Under the pieces are notes generated by a model. It was not told the DNA's origin. It did no database searches and saw only the letters and a list, made by a program, of their open reading frames with translations. Positions 25,267 to 34,576 of a stretch of 64,000 nucleotides of DNA are shown here, piece after piece. Numbering within the stretch: position 1 is the first letter of the stretch; each line of letters starts with the position of its first letter. This DNA is from Brachybacterium timonense (GTDB lineage: Bacteria > Actinomycetota > Actinomycetes > Actinomycetales > Dermabacteraceae), in the NCBI RefSeq assembly GCF_900258505.1, contig NZ_LT984895.1:480306-544305 (forward strand), given 5' to 3'. Both the position numbers and the translations under genes were made by a program.

Positions 25267-26399
25267 CCGCCGCGACACCCTCCACCGAGCACATCACCCC
25301 AGGACAGTTCGTCCTGGTCGCGGCGGGTGGCGCCGCCCTCACCATCGCGCCATTCATGTACAGCCTCCTGCCCGAGCAGTACCTCCGGGACGCCATGCAC
25401 CTGGAGGAAGCGATGGGGCCTCGGCACATGACCGACAGTGCGGCCTCCTTCCAGGACATGGCTGCGGTCTATCTGGCTCTCGGCCTGGATCGGTCTCGGA
25501 TCCTCGCTGCGCTGCTCGGGATCATCGTCTTCGGGCTTGGAGTCCTCGCTGCGACCGGGTGGCGCCGCCTGGGTTCCCTTCACCTCTGGGAGATCGCCCT
25601 GTGTGCCGGGTCGTTCGTGCCGGCCCTTGCCTATCTGGCGCAGTACACCAAGGAGCTTGCGACCTCGGTGCTCGTGCTGCTCGTCCTGCTGCTGCCCACG
25701 AGCCGGTCACACCGTGGACAGTGGGCCGCCCATCTCGTCGTGGTCATACTGTGCCTGCTGTACGGGGCTGCTCTGCGGCCGTACTGGATCATTGTCGCGG
25801 CGCTGTATCTGCTGTGGACCCTCGTCCTGTCCAGGACAGCGTCGCTCCTGGTCGGGCTTGCTGCCGTGGCCATCTCCTATGCGGTGATGCAGCCGCTCTT
25901 CCGTGCCGTGCTCGGCACAGGACTGCAGGGCCAACGCGACTGGTCCAACCTCGAACGGGCGCAGACCGGTGTCGAGGTGCACAGCCAGATCGCATCGTTC
26001 ATGCCGGAGGCAACGGGTGCTCTCGGCGTGCTCGCGGCGATGATCGCCCTCGCCGCGACGGCCCTGCCGTGGCCGCTGCTCCTGTCCGGTTCGCCGTTCC
26101 ACACCGCGGCGGGGCTCGGTATCGCGGCGCTGTGGGGGACCGTGCTGCTCTCCATCCTGCGCGGCACGCTCCTGACACGCCCCGCGCCGTCGGGGAACAG
26201 CCCCGAGACACAGGCCCTCGAGCGCGCGGGGGCTGTCGTGTGCGCAGATCTTCTGCGTCGCCGCAGGACGGCAGCGCTTCTCATCGCCTTCCTCGTGGTG
26301 CAGGCGCTGTTCGAACCCGATTACGGATCGGCCCTGAAGCACCTGACGCCGATGCTGCCGCTGGTCCTCGCCGTGACGATCGACAGGAGCGAAGGATGA
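25263..26399 (+). CDS. Polytopic membrane protein, candidate polysaccharide polymerase
   Basis: 378 residues with about nine to ten hydrophobic helices, for example 18-38, 82-100, 112-130 and 150-175. A larger hydrophilic loop (about 215-250, containing RDWSNLERAQTGVEVH) sits between helices as in Wzy-type polymerases. No family motif was recognised; the assignment rests on topology and on being the only such protein in a cluster that also encodes a flippase and a chain-length-like protein. ATG 25263 overlaps the previous stop; the next gene overlaps its own stop. Confidence 0.6.
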   Translation: MTAATPSTEHITPGQFVLVAAGGAALTIAPFMYSLLPEQYLRDAMHLEEAMGPRHMTDSAASFQDMAAVYLALGLDRSRILAALLGIIVFGLGVLAATGWRRLGSLHLWEIALCAGSFVPALAYLAQYTKELATSVLVLLVLLLPTSRSHRGQWAAHLVVVILCLLYGAALRPYWIIVAALYLLWTLVLSRTASLLVGLAAVAISYAVMQPLFRAVLGTGLQGQRDWSNLERAQTGVEVHSQIASFMPEATGALGVLAAMIALAATALPWPLLLSGSPFHTAAGLGIAALWGTVLLSILRGTLLTRPAPSGNSPETQALERAGAVVCADLLRRRRTAALLIAFLVVQALFEPDYGSALKHLTPMLPLVLAVTIDRSEG

Positions 26400-27616
26400 C
26401 ACGAGACCCGTTGACGATCACGCACATCACCGATGCGTCGGCCTCCGGTGTCCTTGCCGCGGTGACAGCACTGGCCAAAGCCCAGTCTGAACTCGAGATG
26501 GTCGATGTCGAATTCCTGTACTGCCCTCGGCCCGACTCACCGAGCATCGACCGGATCCGAGACATGCTCGGCCCGGACGTCCGTGTGCGGCGCCTGACCA
26601 CGGAGCCACGGCTAGCCGTCCCCGCGCTCGCCGCGTGCCTTCCCAGGGTGCTGGCGCGCCGACATGGTGTTGTCCACCTGCATTCCTCTCGTGCGGGCCT
26701 GATCGGACGGCTTCTCGCCCCGGTGCTCGGTGCGCGACGGCGCACGGTCTACAGCCCGCATTGCTTCGCCTTCGACCGCACCGGCATCACGCGATGGCAA
26801 AGAGCCTTCCTCGTGCTGGCGGAGCGGATCGGCGTGCGGGCTGCGCCCGCGCTGATCGCGGTCTCCGCAGGGGAAGAGCAGCTCGCCCACGATGCGGTGG
26901 CGGCGACGCGCACGGCGGTGCTGCGTAACCGGATCGATCCGGCGCGCATCGATGAGGCGCGGAAAACGCTCGGCGTTGATGCCCACGACAGCGAAGGCGG
27001 CAGCTTTGGCCCGCAGAAGCGCTTGCCCCTTCGCGTCGTCCATGTGGGTCGGATCACCGCGCAGAAGCGTCCGGACGAGTTCGCTGCCATCGCGGCATGG
27101 TGTGCGGCCGAGCATCCGGACATCCCGGTCGTCTTCCGATGGGTGGGCGATGGAGATCGTGCCCTGCTGGGGGAGACCGCGACCAGCGGAAACGTCACCG
27201 TGACCGGTTGGGTGACAGCTGCCGATGTGCTCCGAGAACTCAGCCGCGCCGATCTCATGCTCTTCACGAGCGCGGGGGAGGGCTTGCCGATCGCTGTCCT
27301 CGAAGCGCAAGCGATGGGGGTGCCTGTCATCGCCCATGACGTGACGGGACTCGCCGATGTCATCGACGACGGCACAACCGGGGTCCTGTGCACGCGCCGC
27401 GCTGAGATGCAGGACGCACTGGCGTCCCTGTTGCGTGATGCCGCGGCGCGCCGAGCCCTGTCACGCAACGCGATCGCCGCGATCGCACGTTCTGACACCG
27501 CGGAGGCACTGGCCCGAGAGTCCCTTGAGGCGTATCGGCAGGTCGGCGTGCTTCGTAAACAGGGTCCTGGTCACGACACGGTCCGCGAGGCGGACGGCAC
27601 GGAAGGAGAGAGATGA
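26396..27616 (+). CDS. Glycosyltransferase, GT4 type
   Basis: 406 residues, GT-B fold. The N-terminal domain contains VVHLHSSRAGLIGRLLA and VYSPHCFAFDR. The donor domain has VVHVGRITAQKRPDEF, WVGDGDR and the SAGEGLPIAVLEAQAMGVPVI block with the paired glutamates of family GT4. Similar proteins in exopolysaccharide clusters transfer hexose or galactose-type residues to lipid-linked intermediates. ATG 26396, with AGGAGCGAAGG just upstream, overlaps the preceding stop (ATGA). About 25 residues at the C-terminus are charged and probably disordered. Confidence 0.9.
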   Translation: MTRDPLTITHITDASASGVLAAVTALAKAQSELEMVDVEFLYCPRPDSPSIDRIRDMLGPDVRVRRLTTEPRLAVPALAACLPRVLARRHGVVHLHSSRAGLIGRLLAPVLGARRRTVYSPHCFAFDRTGITRWQRAFLVLAERIGVRAAPALIAVSAGEEQLAHDAVAATRTAVLRNRIDPARIDEARKTLGVDAHDSEGGSFGPQKRLPLRVVHVGRITAQKRPDEFAAIAAWCAAEHPDIPVVFRWVGDGDRALLGETATSGNVTVTGWVTAADVLRELSRADLMLFTSAGEGLPIAVLEAQAMGVPVIAHDVTGLADVIDDGTTGVLCTRRAEMQDALASLLRDAAARRALSRNAIAAIARSDTAEALARESLEAYRQVGVLRKQGPGHDTVREADGTEGER

Positions 27617-28230
27617 CAACGCAGACAGCACTCACGCGGCTCCGCGCCCGGTGGTGGATTCCGCTCGTCGGCGGGTTCCTCGGGGTGGCCCTCGCTCTTG
27701 CCCTGGTCAGCGCGCTGCCGCGGACCTATGAGGCTGAGGCAGAGGTCCTACTGCGCGAAAAATCTGCCGACAGGGACCTGGATGGGCCGGTGCAGCCGAT
27801 CATCGACGCGAGCGTACCGACGTACATCGACCTCATGGGATCGGATGACGCTCGCCAGGAGATCAACGCCGCCTCCGGCATGTCCCTGTCCTCCGCAGAG
27901 CTCGAGAACAGGGTGCGGATCGAACCCGCGGAGGGATCGGCGGTCATCCGCATCACGGCGCAGGCACCCGACGCGCACGACGCGGCACGCCTCGCAGAAG
28001 CAGCGTCGACAGCCTTCGCCTCCGTTGTCCAGGACACACCGCTCTCCTCCGTCCCGCTCACGATGCAGGTCGTGAGAACCCCCGAGCCGCCGAGGGAGCC
28101 CTCTGCTCCGGACACGGGCGCATTCGTGGCCGCCGGTGTGTGCGCGGGCGTGGTCATCGGCGTGCTGATCGCCCTGAGTATGGCGACTGCGGCCGAGCGG
28201 CGCGGCTCACCATCGGAGGTGGCGGCATGA
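27613..28230 (+). CDS. Wzz-like chain-length / capsular polysaccharide co-regulator
   Basis: 205 residues. Two membrane helices, at about 16-36 and 166-188, flank an extracytoplasmic alpha/beta domain starting PRTYEAEAEVLLREK, the pattern of Wzz/YveK polysaccharide co-polymerases. A Pro-rich PPREPSAPD precedes the second helix, as in the family. It lacks the C-terminal tyrosine-kinase domain of Wzc, and no separate BY-kinase is in the cluster. It probably sets glycan chain length together with the polymerase. ATG 27613 overlaps the stop before it and follows GGAGAG. Confidence 0.8.
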   Translation: MTTQTALTRLRARWWIPLVGGFLGVALALALVSALPRTYEAEAEVLLREKSADRDLDGPVQPIIDASVPTYIDLMGSDDARQEINAASGMSLSSAELENRVRIEPAEGSAVIRITAQAPDAHDAARLAEAASTAFASVVQDTPLSSVPLTMQVVRTPEPPREPSAPDTGAFVAAGVCAGVVIGVLIALSMATAAERRGSPSEVAA

Positions 28231-29429
28231 AGACCCTCCGTCTGTTTCCGCGCTCAAGCGTGACCCGCAGAGCCCGGGAGGCTAATGCCACTGACAGCCC
28301 CGGCGCGCGTCTCATGGCTCGGCTCGAGGAGCTCGCCGGGGGTCCGCCGCCCGACGCGATCCACACCCGCGTGCGCGAACTGGTTGCGGGGCGTCGGGTG
28401 CTCGTCACGGGGGCGGGCGGCTCGATCGGCAGTGAGATCGTTCGACAGCTGAGCTGCTTCGAGGTCTCGGCCGTGGTGATGCTCGACGGCGATGACACGG
28501 CTGTGCATGACATATCGCTGGAGATCGACGGGAACGGCCTGCTGGAGAGTCCGCACGCCGTGCTCGCCGATATCCGTGACGCGCAGGCCGTCGACCGAGT
28601 GTTCGAGATGCATCGGCCCGAGATCGTGATCCACGCAGCGGCACTGAAGCATCTGCCACTGCTGGAGCGTTTTCCGCACGAGGCGTGGGCCACCAACGTC
28701 CACGGCACGCTGAACGTTCTGGCCGCTGCGCAGCGGTACGACGTGGAGCGTTTCGTGAACATCTCGACGGACAAAGCTGCATCCCCCTGCAGCGTGCTGG
28801 GCAGATCCAAGCGGATCACGGAGGCGCTCTGCGCACAGGCGGCTGTTGCAACGTGCTCGCCGTATGTATCCGTCAGGTTCGGCAACGTCCTGGGGTCACG
28901 AGGCTCTGTGGTCCCCACCTTCATACGTCAGGCGATGCGCGGCGGACCGCTCAGCGTGACGCATCCGAACGCGACACGCTTCCTGATGACCATCCCGCAG
29001 GCCACAACGCTCGCCCTGGGGGCGGCCGCTGTCGGTGAGCCTCAGGACATCCTTGTGCTGGATATGGGGGAACCGGTGCGGATCCTCGATATCGCACGAG
29101 CCGTCAGTGACGAGTTCTCTCCTGACTGCCCGATCGTGTTCACGGGACTGCGCCCGGGGGAGAAGCTTCATGAGGAGCTGCACGCCCCCGATACCCGGCT
29201 GGAACCGACCGTCGTTCCCGGGGTGCGGCGCATGACCTCCGCGACGCTCGACCCGTCTGCGCTGCCGGGACCCGACGCCGGGTCCGAGGCCATCGCCGCG
29301 TTCCTCACGCCGCCGGACACAGCGCGGCCGGCGCATCTCGCGATGCTGTACGAGGACGGCCCCGAGGAACAGCTCGTCGGGGCCTCCGCGCCGCATTCGG
29401 GTCGACCTCGCGAAGGAGCCGTCGGATGA
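28227..29429 (+). CDS. CapD/PglF-type nucleotide-sugar dehydratase (soluble)
   Basis: 400 residues. The Rossmann motif GAGGSIGSEI (about 55-65) and ALKHLPLLERFPHEA, NISTDKA and the GLRPGEKLHEEL block identify the polysaccharide-biosynthesis SDR family that includes UDP-GlcNAc 4,6-dehydratases (PglF, WbpM). The membrane domain of PglF is missing, as in soluble FlaA1-like enzymes. The product, a 4-keto-6-deoxy sugar, would feed the aminotransferase encoded next. ATG 28227 overlaps the preceding stop. Confidence 0.88.
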   Translation: MKTLRLFPRSSVTRRAREANATDSPGARLMARLEELAGGPPPDAIHTRVRELVAGRRVLVTGAGGSIGSEIVRQLSCFEVSAVVMLDGDDTAVHDISLEIDGNGLLESPHAVLADIRDAQAVDRVFEMHRPEIVIHAAALKHLPLLERFPHEAWATNVHGTLNVLAAAQRYDVERFVNISTDKAASPCSVLGRSKRITEALCAQAAVATCSPYVSVRFGNVLGSRGSVVPTFIRQAMRGGPLSVTHPNATRFLMTIPQATTLALGAAAVGEPQDILVLDMGEPVRILDIARAVSDEFSPDCPIVFTGLRPGEKLHEELHAPDTRLEPTVVPGVRRMTSATLDPSALPGPDAGSEAIAAFLTPPDTARPAHLAMLYEDGPEEQLVGASAPHSGRPREGAVG

Positions 29430-30628
29430 CCGCGGTCAGGATTCCTCTCTCGAACCCGACGACCGGACCACAGGAACGCTCTATGGTCAACGAGGTGCTC
29501 GCGAGTGGGTGGGTGGCTCCCGCCGGTCCCATGCTGGAGCGCTTCGAGCAGGAGCTCGCGGCGACGACGGGCCGCCGATACGCCGTCGCGCTCTCCAGCG
29601 GGACCGCGGCCTTGCAGCTGCAGCTCCTCGCGGCGGGGGTCGGAGAGGGAAGCATCGTCATCTGTCCGACGCTCACCTTCGTGGCCACGCTCAACGCGAT
29701 CACGCACGCCGGAGCGACGCCGATGCTCGTGGACTGCGACGAGAGCGGACTGCTCGACGTCGCTCTTGTCGAGCAGGCGCTTCGCCGGGACGCTGAGCGC
29801 CGCATCGCCGCTGTCGTTCCCGTCGACCTGTATGGGCGCCTCGCCGACCACCGCGCGTTGGAGGAGCTCACGTCCCAGCACGGGGCGGAGCTGCTGGTCG
29901 ATGCGGCCGAGTCGCTCGGGGCGCAGCACAACGGGCTGCGTGGCGGCGGGAGCGGCCGCGCGGCCGCTGTCTCCTTCAACGGGAACAAGATCGTCACCGC
30001 CGCAGGAGGCGGCGCCGTCGTCACGGATGACGAGCGCCTTGCCCACAAGGTCCGCTACCTGTCCACGCAGGCGAAGGCGCGCTCGGATCTCTACTTCCAC
30101 ACCGAGCCGGGATTCAACTTCCGCATGTCGAGCCTGCAGGCGGCCGTGGGGCTTGCCCAACTGCAGCGACTGGACGAGTTCCTGTCGGTGCGGTCTGCTC
30201 ATCGCAAGCGTTATCGGCAGCTGTGCGCCGAGAACACCGGTGTATCCATTCTCGGAGGCGACGCCCCTGGGGATAACTGCTGGCTGACAGTGCTCACCTT
30301 CGACGGGGTCGGCAGTGAGGCCATCGACGCGCTGCGCGACCACCTCGCCGCCGAGGGGATCGAGACCCGACGGGTATTCACGCCGCTGCACCTGATGCCG
30401 CTGACCGCCGCGAACAGACAGTGCCCGCGGGTGCTGAGCGGCCGTGCCGTCGAGCTGTTCGACACGTCGCTGGCTGTGCCGAGTTCACCGATCTCACCCC
30501 CCGAGGCGATCGACGAGGTCGCAGAGCGGATCGGGCAGTGGTGGCGCACACAGGCAGCCCGTTTCCGGGATCGGCGACCGGGACGGCGCCGCAGACCAGT
30601 CACCACGACGTCGGGAGGACACGAATGA
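29426..30628 (+). CDS. DegT/DnrJ/EryC1/StrS sugar aminotransferase
   Basis: 400 residues. A PLP enzyme that aminates keto-sugar nucleotides. Visible features: IPLSNPTTG at the start, the SGTAALQLQLLAAGV cofactor region, Asp in DAAESLGA and the Schiff-base lysine in FNGNKIVTAAGGG, followed by FNFRMSSLQAAVGLAQL. Together with the dehydratase it would make a 4-amino-4,6-dideoxy sugar such as UDP-4-amino-QuiNAc. The last 35 residues are Arg-rich and outside the family domain. ATG 29426 overlaps the preceding stop. Confidence 0.92.
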   Translation: MTAVRIPLSNPTTGPQERSMVNEVLASGWVAPAGPMLERFEQELAATTGRRYAVALSSGTAALQLQLLAAGVGEGSIVICPTLTFVATLNAITHAGATPMLVDCDESGLLDVALVEQALRRDAERRIAAVVPVDLYGRLADHRALEELTSQHGAELLVDAAESLGAQHNGLRGGGSGRAAAVSFNGNKIVTAAGGGAVVTDDERLAHKVRYLSTQAKARSDLYFHTEPGFNFRMSSLQAAVGLAQLQRLDEFLSVRSAHRKRYRQLCAENTGVSILGGDAPGDNCWLTVLTFDGVGSEAIDALRDHLAAEGIETRRVFTPLHLMPLTAANRQCPRVLSGRAVELFDTSLAVPSSPISPPEAIDEVAERIGQWWRTQAARFRDRRPGRRRRPVTTTSGGHE

Positions 30629-31317
30629 GCACGCGCACAGCATTGGTCATCGCACCGCATCCGGACGACGAGGTGCTCGGCGCCGGAGCCACCATCGCCC
30701 GGCTCGCCGCAGAGGGGTGGGCGGTTGACGTCAGCGTGGTCTGCGCCGACCTGCCACCGCTGTATGACGCCGACGTCTCGCGGACCGTTGAGCGAGAAGC
30801 GCGCGACGCTCATGCGCTGCTCGGTGTTCGTCGGTCCGTGTTCCACGGCTTTCCGTCTGTCGAGGTCTCCCGGTCCCCGCTCGCCGAGCTGACCGGCGCG
30901 GTCCGTTCGGCCGTTGAGGCCAGCGAGCCCTCACTCGTGCTGATCCCGTTCCCCGATCGGCATGCCGATCACCGTGCGGTTTTCGACGCGGCGATGGTCG
31001 CGACGCGCCCCATTGGGATCGGGCGGCAGATCCAGACTCTCGCGATGTACGAGACAGTCTCGGAGACCTTCTGGAACGCGCCCGGAGCAGAACCGAGCTT
31101 CGTGCCGACGATGCACGTCGACATCAGTGATCACCTGGAGACCAAGCTGCAGGCGATGCAGTGCTATGCCTCGCAGCTTCAGCCCGATCCCGGCCCGCGA
31201 TCGCTGCGTGCCTTGCGCTCCCTGGCCGGTTTCCGCGGCAGCCAAGTGAGCATGCGCTCAGCCGAAGCCTTCCAGACGGTGCGTGTGAGTGTTCCACGCG
31301 GTGACGTTCTCGCATGA
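30625..31317 (+). CDS. PIG-L family N-acetyl-sugar deacetylase
   Basis: 230 residues. The zinc motif APHPDDE (His12, Asp14, Asp15) and the downstream HADHRAV histidines are intact, as in LmbE/MshB-type deacetylases. It removes acetyl groups from N-acetylglucosamine-type sugars. Lying inside the glycan operon, it may remove an N-acetyl group from a sugar nucleotide or a lipid-linked intermediate. The protein lacks a signal peptide, so it works in the cytoplasm. ATG 30625 overlaps the aminotransferase stop; a GGGAGGA site lies 9 bases upstream. Confidence 0.9.
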   Translation: MSTRTALVIAPHPDDEVLGAGATIARLAAEGWAVDVSVVCADLPPLYDADVSRTVEREARDAHALLGVRRSVFHGFPSVEVSRSPLAELTGAVRSAVEASEPSLVLIPFPDRHADHRAVFDAAMVATRPIGIGRQIQTLAMYETVSETFWNAPGAEPSFVPTMHVDISDHLETKLQAMQCYASQLQPDPGPRSLRALRSLAGFRGSQVSMRSAEAFQTVRVSVPRGDVLA

Positions 31318-32612
31318 CACCGAGCAAGCGCCTCGACGCCGACGGGCCCGACCTGGATGGGCCATCGGCGTCGGGCAGGAGTCCGCAGCGGCGGGCATCG
31401 GCTCCACGCGATGCTGTGCTCATCGCACTGGGCTACCTGATCAGTTACAGCTACCCCCTGGTCTCGCTGCCCGTCCTCGCCCGTGTGCTGGGCCCGCACG
31501 ATCTCGGTGTTCTCCTGACCGTCCTCGCGCTGCTTCAAGTCATCGTGTTCGTCACGGATTTCGGGTTCGGCATGAGCTCTCTGCGGCGTGCAGCTGAGCC
31601 CCGTGCGCGAGCGGAGGTGGGCACGGTCGCGCGGATCCTCGCGGAGACCTGCTGGGGTCGGAGTCTGCTGTGGGCGGTCAGCGGCGGTGTTCTTCTGGTC
31701 ATTGCCATGCTGGTCCCGTCGTGGCGGCATCAGCTTCCCGCACTGTGCGCAGGGCTCCTGTTGGTGCTGGGCGGTGCCTGGTATCCCGGCTGGCTCCTGC
31801 AGGCGCATGGCCGCGTGGTGGCGTTCGCGGTGATCATGGCATCCACCCGGCTGATCGCTCTCGGGGGACTGCTGCTCACCGTCAGGACGGCAGGCGACCT
31901 GACGCTCGCCGTGGTGTGGCAGCTCGCGCCGCAGGCGTTCGCCGCACTCGCCGGGTGGGGCCTGCTGATCGCCCGGTGGGGACCGGCCATCTGCCGTCTG
32001 CCGACACCACGCGGAGTCCTCACGGCGCTGAAGGACGCCGCACCGTTGTTCGCGGCCAATGCGTCCGCCATGGTGTCGGGCACCGCCTGCACTCTTGCGC
32101 TCGGTGTGGCGTCGACCCCGGCGCAGGTGGCGTACTTCGGTGCCGCGGAGCGCTTCGGCAACGCGGTGCGAGGAGTGATGCGTGGGGTCGGCGACGCCAT
32201 GCTGGCTCGTCTTGTCCACGATGCCGATCCGACGGCGCGAAGGAGCGCTGTCCTGACCGTTGCCGGAGGCTTCGCTGCGGCAGGACTCGCACTCGCAGCA
32301 TTCGCTCCCCTCGTTCTGCCCTGGTACCTGGGCCCCGAGATGGTCCCCGCCGTTCTGCCGACGATGCTCTTCGGCGCTGGGATGTTGCCGGCCGGCGCGG
32401 TCGCCGTCCTCACCCTGCTGGCCGCACGCCGCCATCGCTACGGCATCATCGCGCGGATCGCTGCCGTCGGAGCCACGGGCCTGCTCCTGGCGTGCGTCCC
32501 CGCTGCCGCGCTCGGGGGAGCCGTTGCTATGGCCTGCGTCGTGATCGGCGCTGAGCTGCTCCAGGCCCTCTGCTATCTGATCGCCCGCCCCACTCGTCAG
32601 GAGACGCCATGA
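31314..32612 (+). CDS. Wzx-type flippase (polysaccharide export, MOP superfamily)
   Basis: 432 residues. A basic N-terminus of 40 residues is followed by about 12 hydrophobic helices. The opening PRDAVLIALGYLISYSYPLVSLPVLARVLGP fits the first helix of Wzx/RfbX proteins, and ERFGNAVRGVM matches the internal repeat. It would flip undecaprenyl-linked repeat units to the outer face of the membrane. Family assignment by topology and these motifs. ATG 31314 overlaps the deacetylase stop. Confidence 0.85.
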   Translation: MTPSKRLDADGPDLDGPSASGRSPQRRASAPRDAVLIALGYLISYSYPLVSLPVLARVLGPHDLGVLLTVLALLQVIVFVTDFGFGMSSLRRAAEPRARAEVGTVARILAETCWGRSLLWAVSGGVLLVIAMLVPSWRHQLPALCAGLLLVLGGAWYPGWLLQAHGRVVAFAVIMASTRLIALGGLLLTVRTAGDLTLAVVWQLAPQAFAALAGWGLLIARWGPAICRLPTPRGVLTALKDAAPLFAANASAMVSGTACTLALGVASTPAQVAYFGAAERFGNAVRGVMRGVGDAMLARLVHDADPTARRSAVLTVAGGFAAAGLALAAFAPLVLPWYLGPEMVPAVLPTMLFGAGMLPAGAVAVLTLLAARRHRYGIIARIAAVGATGLLLACVPAAALGGAVAMACVVIGAELLQALCYLIARPTRQETP

Positions 32613-33631
32613 CGCATGTCCCGCAACGGGACCGCAGCACCGAACCCGCGGCCACGATTGTCGTTCCCAGCTTTAACAGCGCGGAGTGCCTGCCGACGGC
32701 ACTCGCCTCCATCTCCGCGCAGACGGTCCAGGATCTGGAGATCCTCGTCATTGACGATGGCTCCACCCAGCTCCCCGTGACACAGGAGATGCTCGCGCAC
32801 GAACCGCGCGCGGTGCTGCATGCGCTGCCGGAGAACATCGGCTATGGCGCGGTGACCAACTATGCGATCAGAGCCGCGCGCGGCGAGTGGATCGTCTTCG
32901 TCGACGCGGACGATGAGATCGAGCCCTGGTGCGTCGAGCGCCTGCTCGCCCGCGGGCGCGAGGAGGATGCAGACATCGTCCTCATGCCCTTGATGTGCCG
33001 CCGCGGCGGGCGTCGCATCGGACCGTTGGCCTTCCCACGCGAGGGGCAGGTTCTGACACCCGCGCAGGCGGCGGTGGCCTGGGCGCGGCATGAGCTCGTG
33101 CTCTCGGAGCACTGCCTGCTGCGGCGCCCACGCCCGGACGCGCCCGAGGGCTACACCTACTCCGATGCCGTGCACGTCCTCGCGCACATCACGCGATCAC
33201 GTCGGATCGCGCTCCTGCACGAGCCCGGGTACATCTATGACGTCCACGCCGGGTCCACCACCGGCACCCTGCGCCCGAACATCATCGAGCTGATGCAGAT
33301 GCCCGCGCGCACGGCGGACTCGTGCCGCGCGGTCACGTCGGGCAGACAGCGTCAAGAGCTCCTGCAGACGGTGTCCGACTACACGGTGAGCCAGGTGCTG
33401 CACAAAGCCGCGCGGGAGACCCGCCCCACCCCGCTGCGACGCCATGTGGAGGGCTGGTGCCGAGCCCGCGTGAGCGTGCGAGGCGTCCTGCGGCATCTGC
33501 GGCGTCGCCAGGTCAGTGCCGCGGCATCCTGGATGCTGTTCCTGATCAGTCCCGCACTCCACCGTCGGATGTACACGGCGTACGACAGGTCGAAAGACCG
33601 GCGCGCGTCACGAAGCCATTCCGAATCCTGA
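32609..33631 (+). CDS. Glycosyltransferase, GT2 type
   Basis: 340 residues, GT-A fold. The N-terminus ATIVVPSFNSAECLPTALASI, VIDDGST and the metal-binding FVDADDE are the family-2 signatures. The C-terminal half is basic and lacks membrane helices apart from a weak hydrophobic stretch near 310 (SWMLFLISPAL). Last gene of the operon; ATG 32609 overlaps the flippase stop. No terminator with a T-run follows at once. Confidence 0.9.
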   Translation: MTHVPQRDRSTEPAATIVVPSFNSAECLPTALASISAQTVQDLEILVIDDGSTQLPVTQEMLAHEPRAVLHALPENIGYGAVTNYAIRAARGEWIVFVDADDEIEPWCVERLLARGREEDADIVLMPLMCRRGGRRIGPLAFPREGQVLTPAQAAVAWARHELVLSEHCLLRRPRPDAPEGYTYSDAVHVLAHITRSRRIALLHEPGYIYDVHAGSTTGTLRPNIIELMQMPARTADSCRAVTSGRQRQELLQTVSDYTVSQVLHKAARETRPTPLRRHVEGWCRARVSVRGVLRHLRRRQVSAAASWMLFLISPALHRRMYTAYDRSKDRRASRSHSES

Positions 33632-33781
33632 GTCACGTGTCCCAGTCGGTGAGAATGCTCGTAGGCTGACCTCCTGGCGGGGATACGTTCCCGCCGGTAC
33701 CCGGCATGAGCGCCGCGACAGGGCCCGTTGAGGTGTCCGAGCGCGCTGGCCCCGTCGTCTAAGTCCCGACCAGGAGCATCC
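33632..33781 (+). promoter_or_regulatory. Leader of the NitT/TauT-type ABC genes with a tetraloop hairpin
   Basis: GGCGGGGA at 33676-33683 and TTCCCGCC at 33688-33695 form an 8-bp stem with a TACG loop. TAGGCT at 33663-33666 and following bases could serve as a -10, but no good -35 is present. TAGGCTGACCT here resembles one half of a DtxR/IdeR box; the other half is poor. Confidence 0.35.
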
Positions 33782-34576
33782 GTGAGCACCCCGACTGCCG
33801 CACCGCCAGCCGTCGTCGCCGACACCGTCTCGAAGGTGTTCTTCTCCGGTTCCACACCCGTCTGGGCACTCGAGGACTTCTCGCTTCAGCTCGAGGACGG
33901 CTCCTTCACCTGCATCGTCGGCCCTTCGGGCTGCGGCAAGTCCACCTTCCTGCGCATCCTCGGTGGACTCGAGGAGCGCACCGACGGTGCCGTCACCATC
34001 TCCGCCGTCGACCATCCGATCCCTGCCGCGTACGTCTTCCAGGAGCACGGCCTGTTCCCCTGGATGAGCGTCGAGGACAACGTCGCCTTCGGGCTGCGCA
34101 TGACCGGTGTCGGCGCCGCCGAGCGCCGCAGCACCGCACGTGCGTGGCTGTCGCGTGTGCGGCTGGACGAGTTCGCCCGCGCCTATCCGCATCAGCTCTC
34201 CGGCGGTATGCGGCAGCGCGTCGCCATCGCCCGCGCTTTCGCCACCGGCTCTCCGGTGCTGCTGATGGACGAGCCGCTCGGTGCGCTCGACGCGCAGACC
34301 CGCATGCTCATGCAGGAAGAGCTGACCTCCCTGTGGGAGGCAGAACGCAAGACCGTCCTCATGGTCACGCACGATATTGATGAAGCGATCGTCCTGGGTG
34401 ATCGGGTTCTGGTCATGTCCGGACGCCCCGGCACCCTGCGCGACGACATCACCGTGCCCTTTGAGCGCCCCCGTCGGCTCACCGAGATCGAGCGAGACCC
34501 CGCCTTCACGGCGCTGCGCTCGCGCATCTGGGACCTGCTGCGCGAGGACGCCCAGCACGCGGAGGAGGAGGCATGA
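33782..34576 (+). CDS. ABC importer ATPase, NitT/TauT (SsuB/TauB) type
   Basis: 264 residues from GTG 33782, preceded by AGGAG. Walker A GPSGCGKST (47-55), Q-loop FQEHGLFPW, signature LSGGMRQR and Walker B LLMDEPLGALD followed by H-loop THD are intact. The FQEHGLFPWMSVEDNV block is typical of the nitrate/sulfonate/taurine subfamily. It powers import through the permease encoded next (4-base overlap). The binding protein is probably the one at 37940. Substrate unknown; no sulfonate- or thiamine-specific gene is nearby. Confidence 0.88.
   Translation: MSTPTAAPPAVVADTVSKVFFSGSTPVWALEDFSLQLEDGSFTCIVGPSGCGKSTFLRILGGLEERTDGAVTISAVDHPIPAAYVFQEHGLFPWMSVEDNVAFGLRMTGVGAAERRSTARAWLSRVRLDEFARAYPHQLSGGMRQRVAIARAFATGSPVLLMDEPLGALDAQTRMLMQEELTSLWEAERKTVLMVTHDIDEAIVLGDRVLVMSGRPGTLRDDITVPFERPRRLTEIERDPAFTALRSRIWDLLREDAQHAEEEA

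Noticed and set aside
25559-27616. A 685-codon open frame that begins inside the membrane-protein gene
   Set aside because: Its second half is the GT4 gene starting at 26396; the first half is an out-of-frame reading of the membrane-protein gene without similarity. The start at 26396 with ATGA overlap is better.
33632-33781. TPP or guanidine riboswitch before the NitT/TauT-type ABC genes
   Set aside because: None of the conserved core sequences (CTGAGA for TPP; the guanidine-I core) is present; only a simple tetraloop hairpin is visible.
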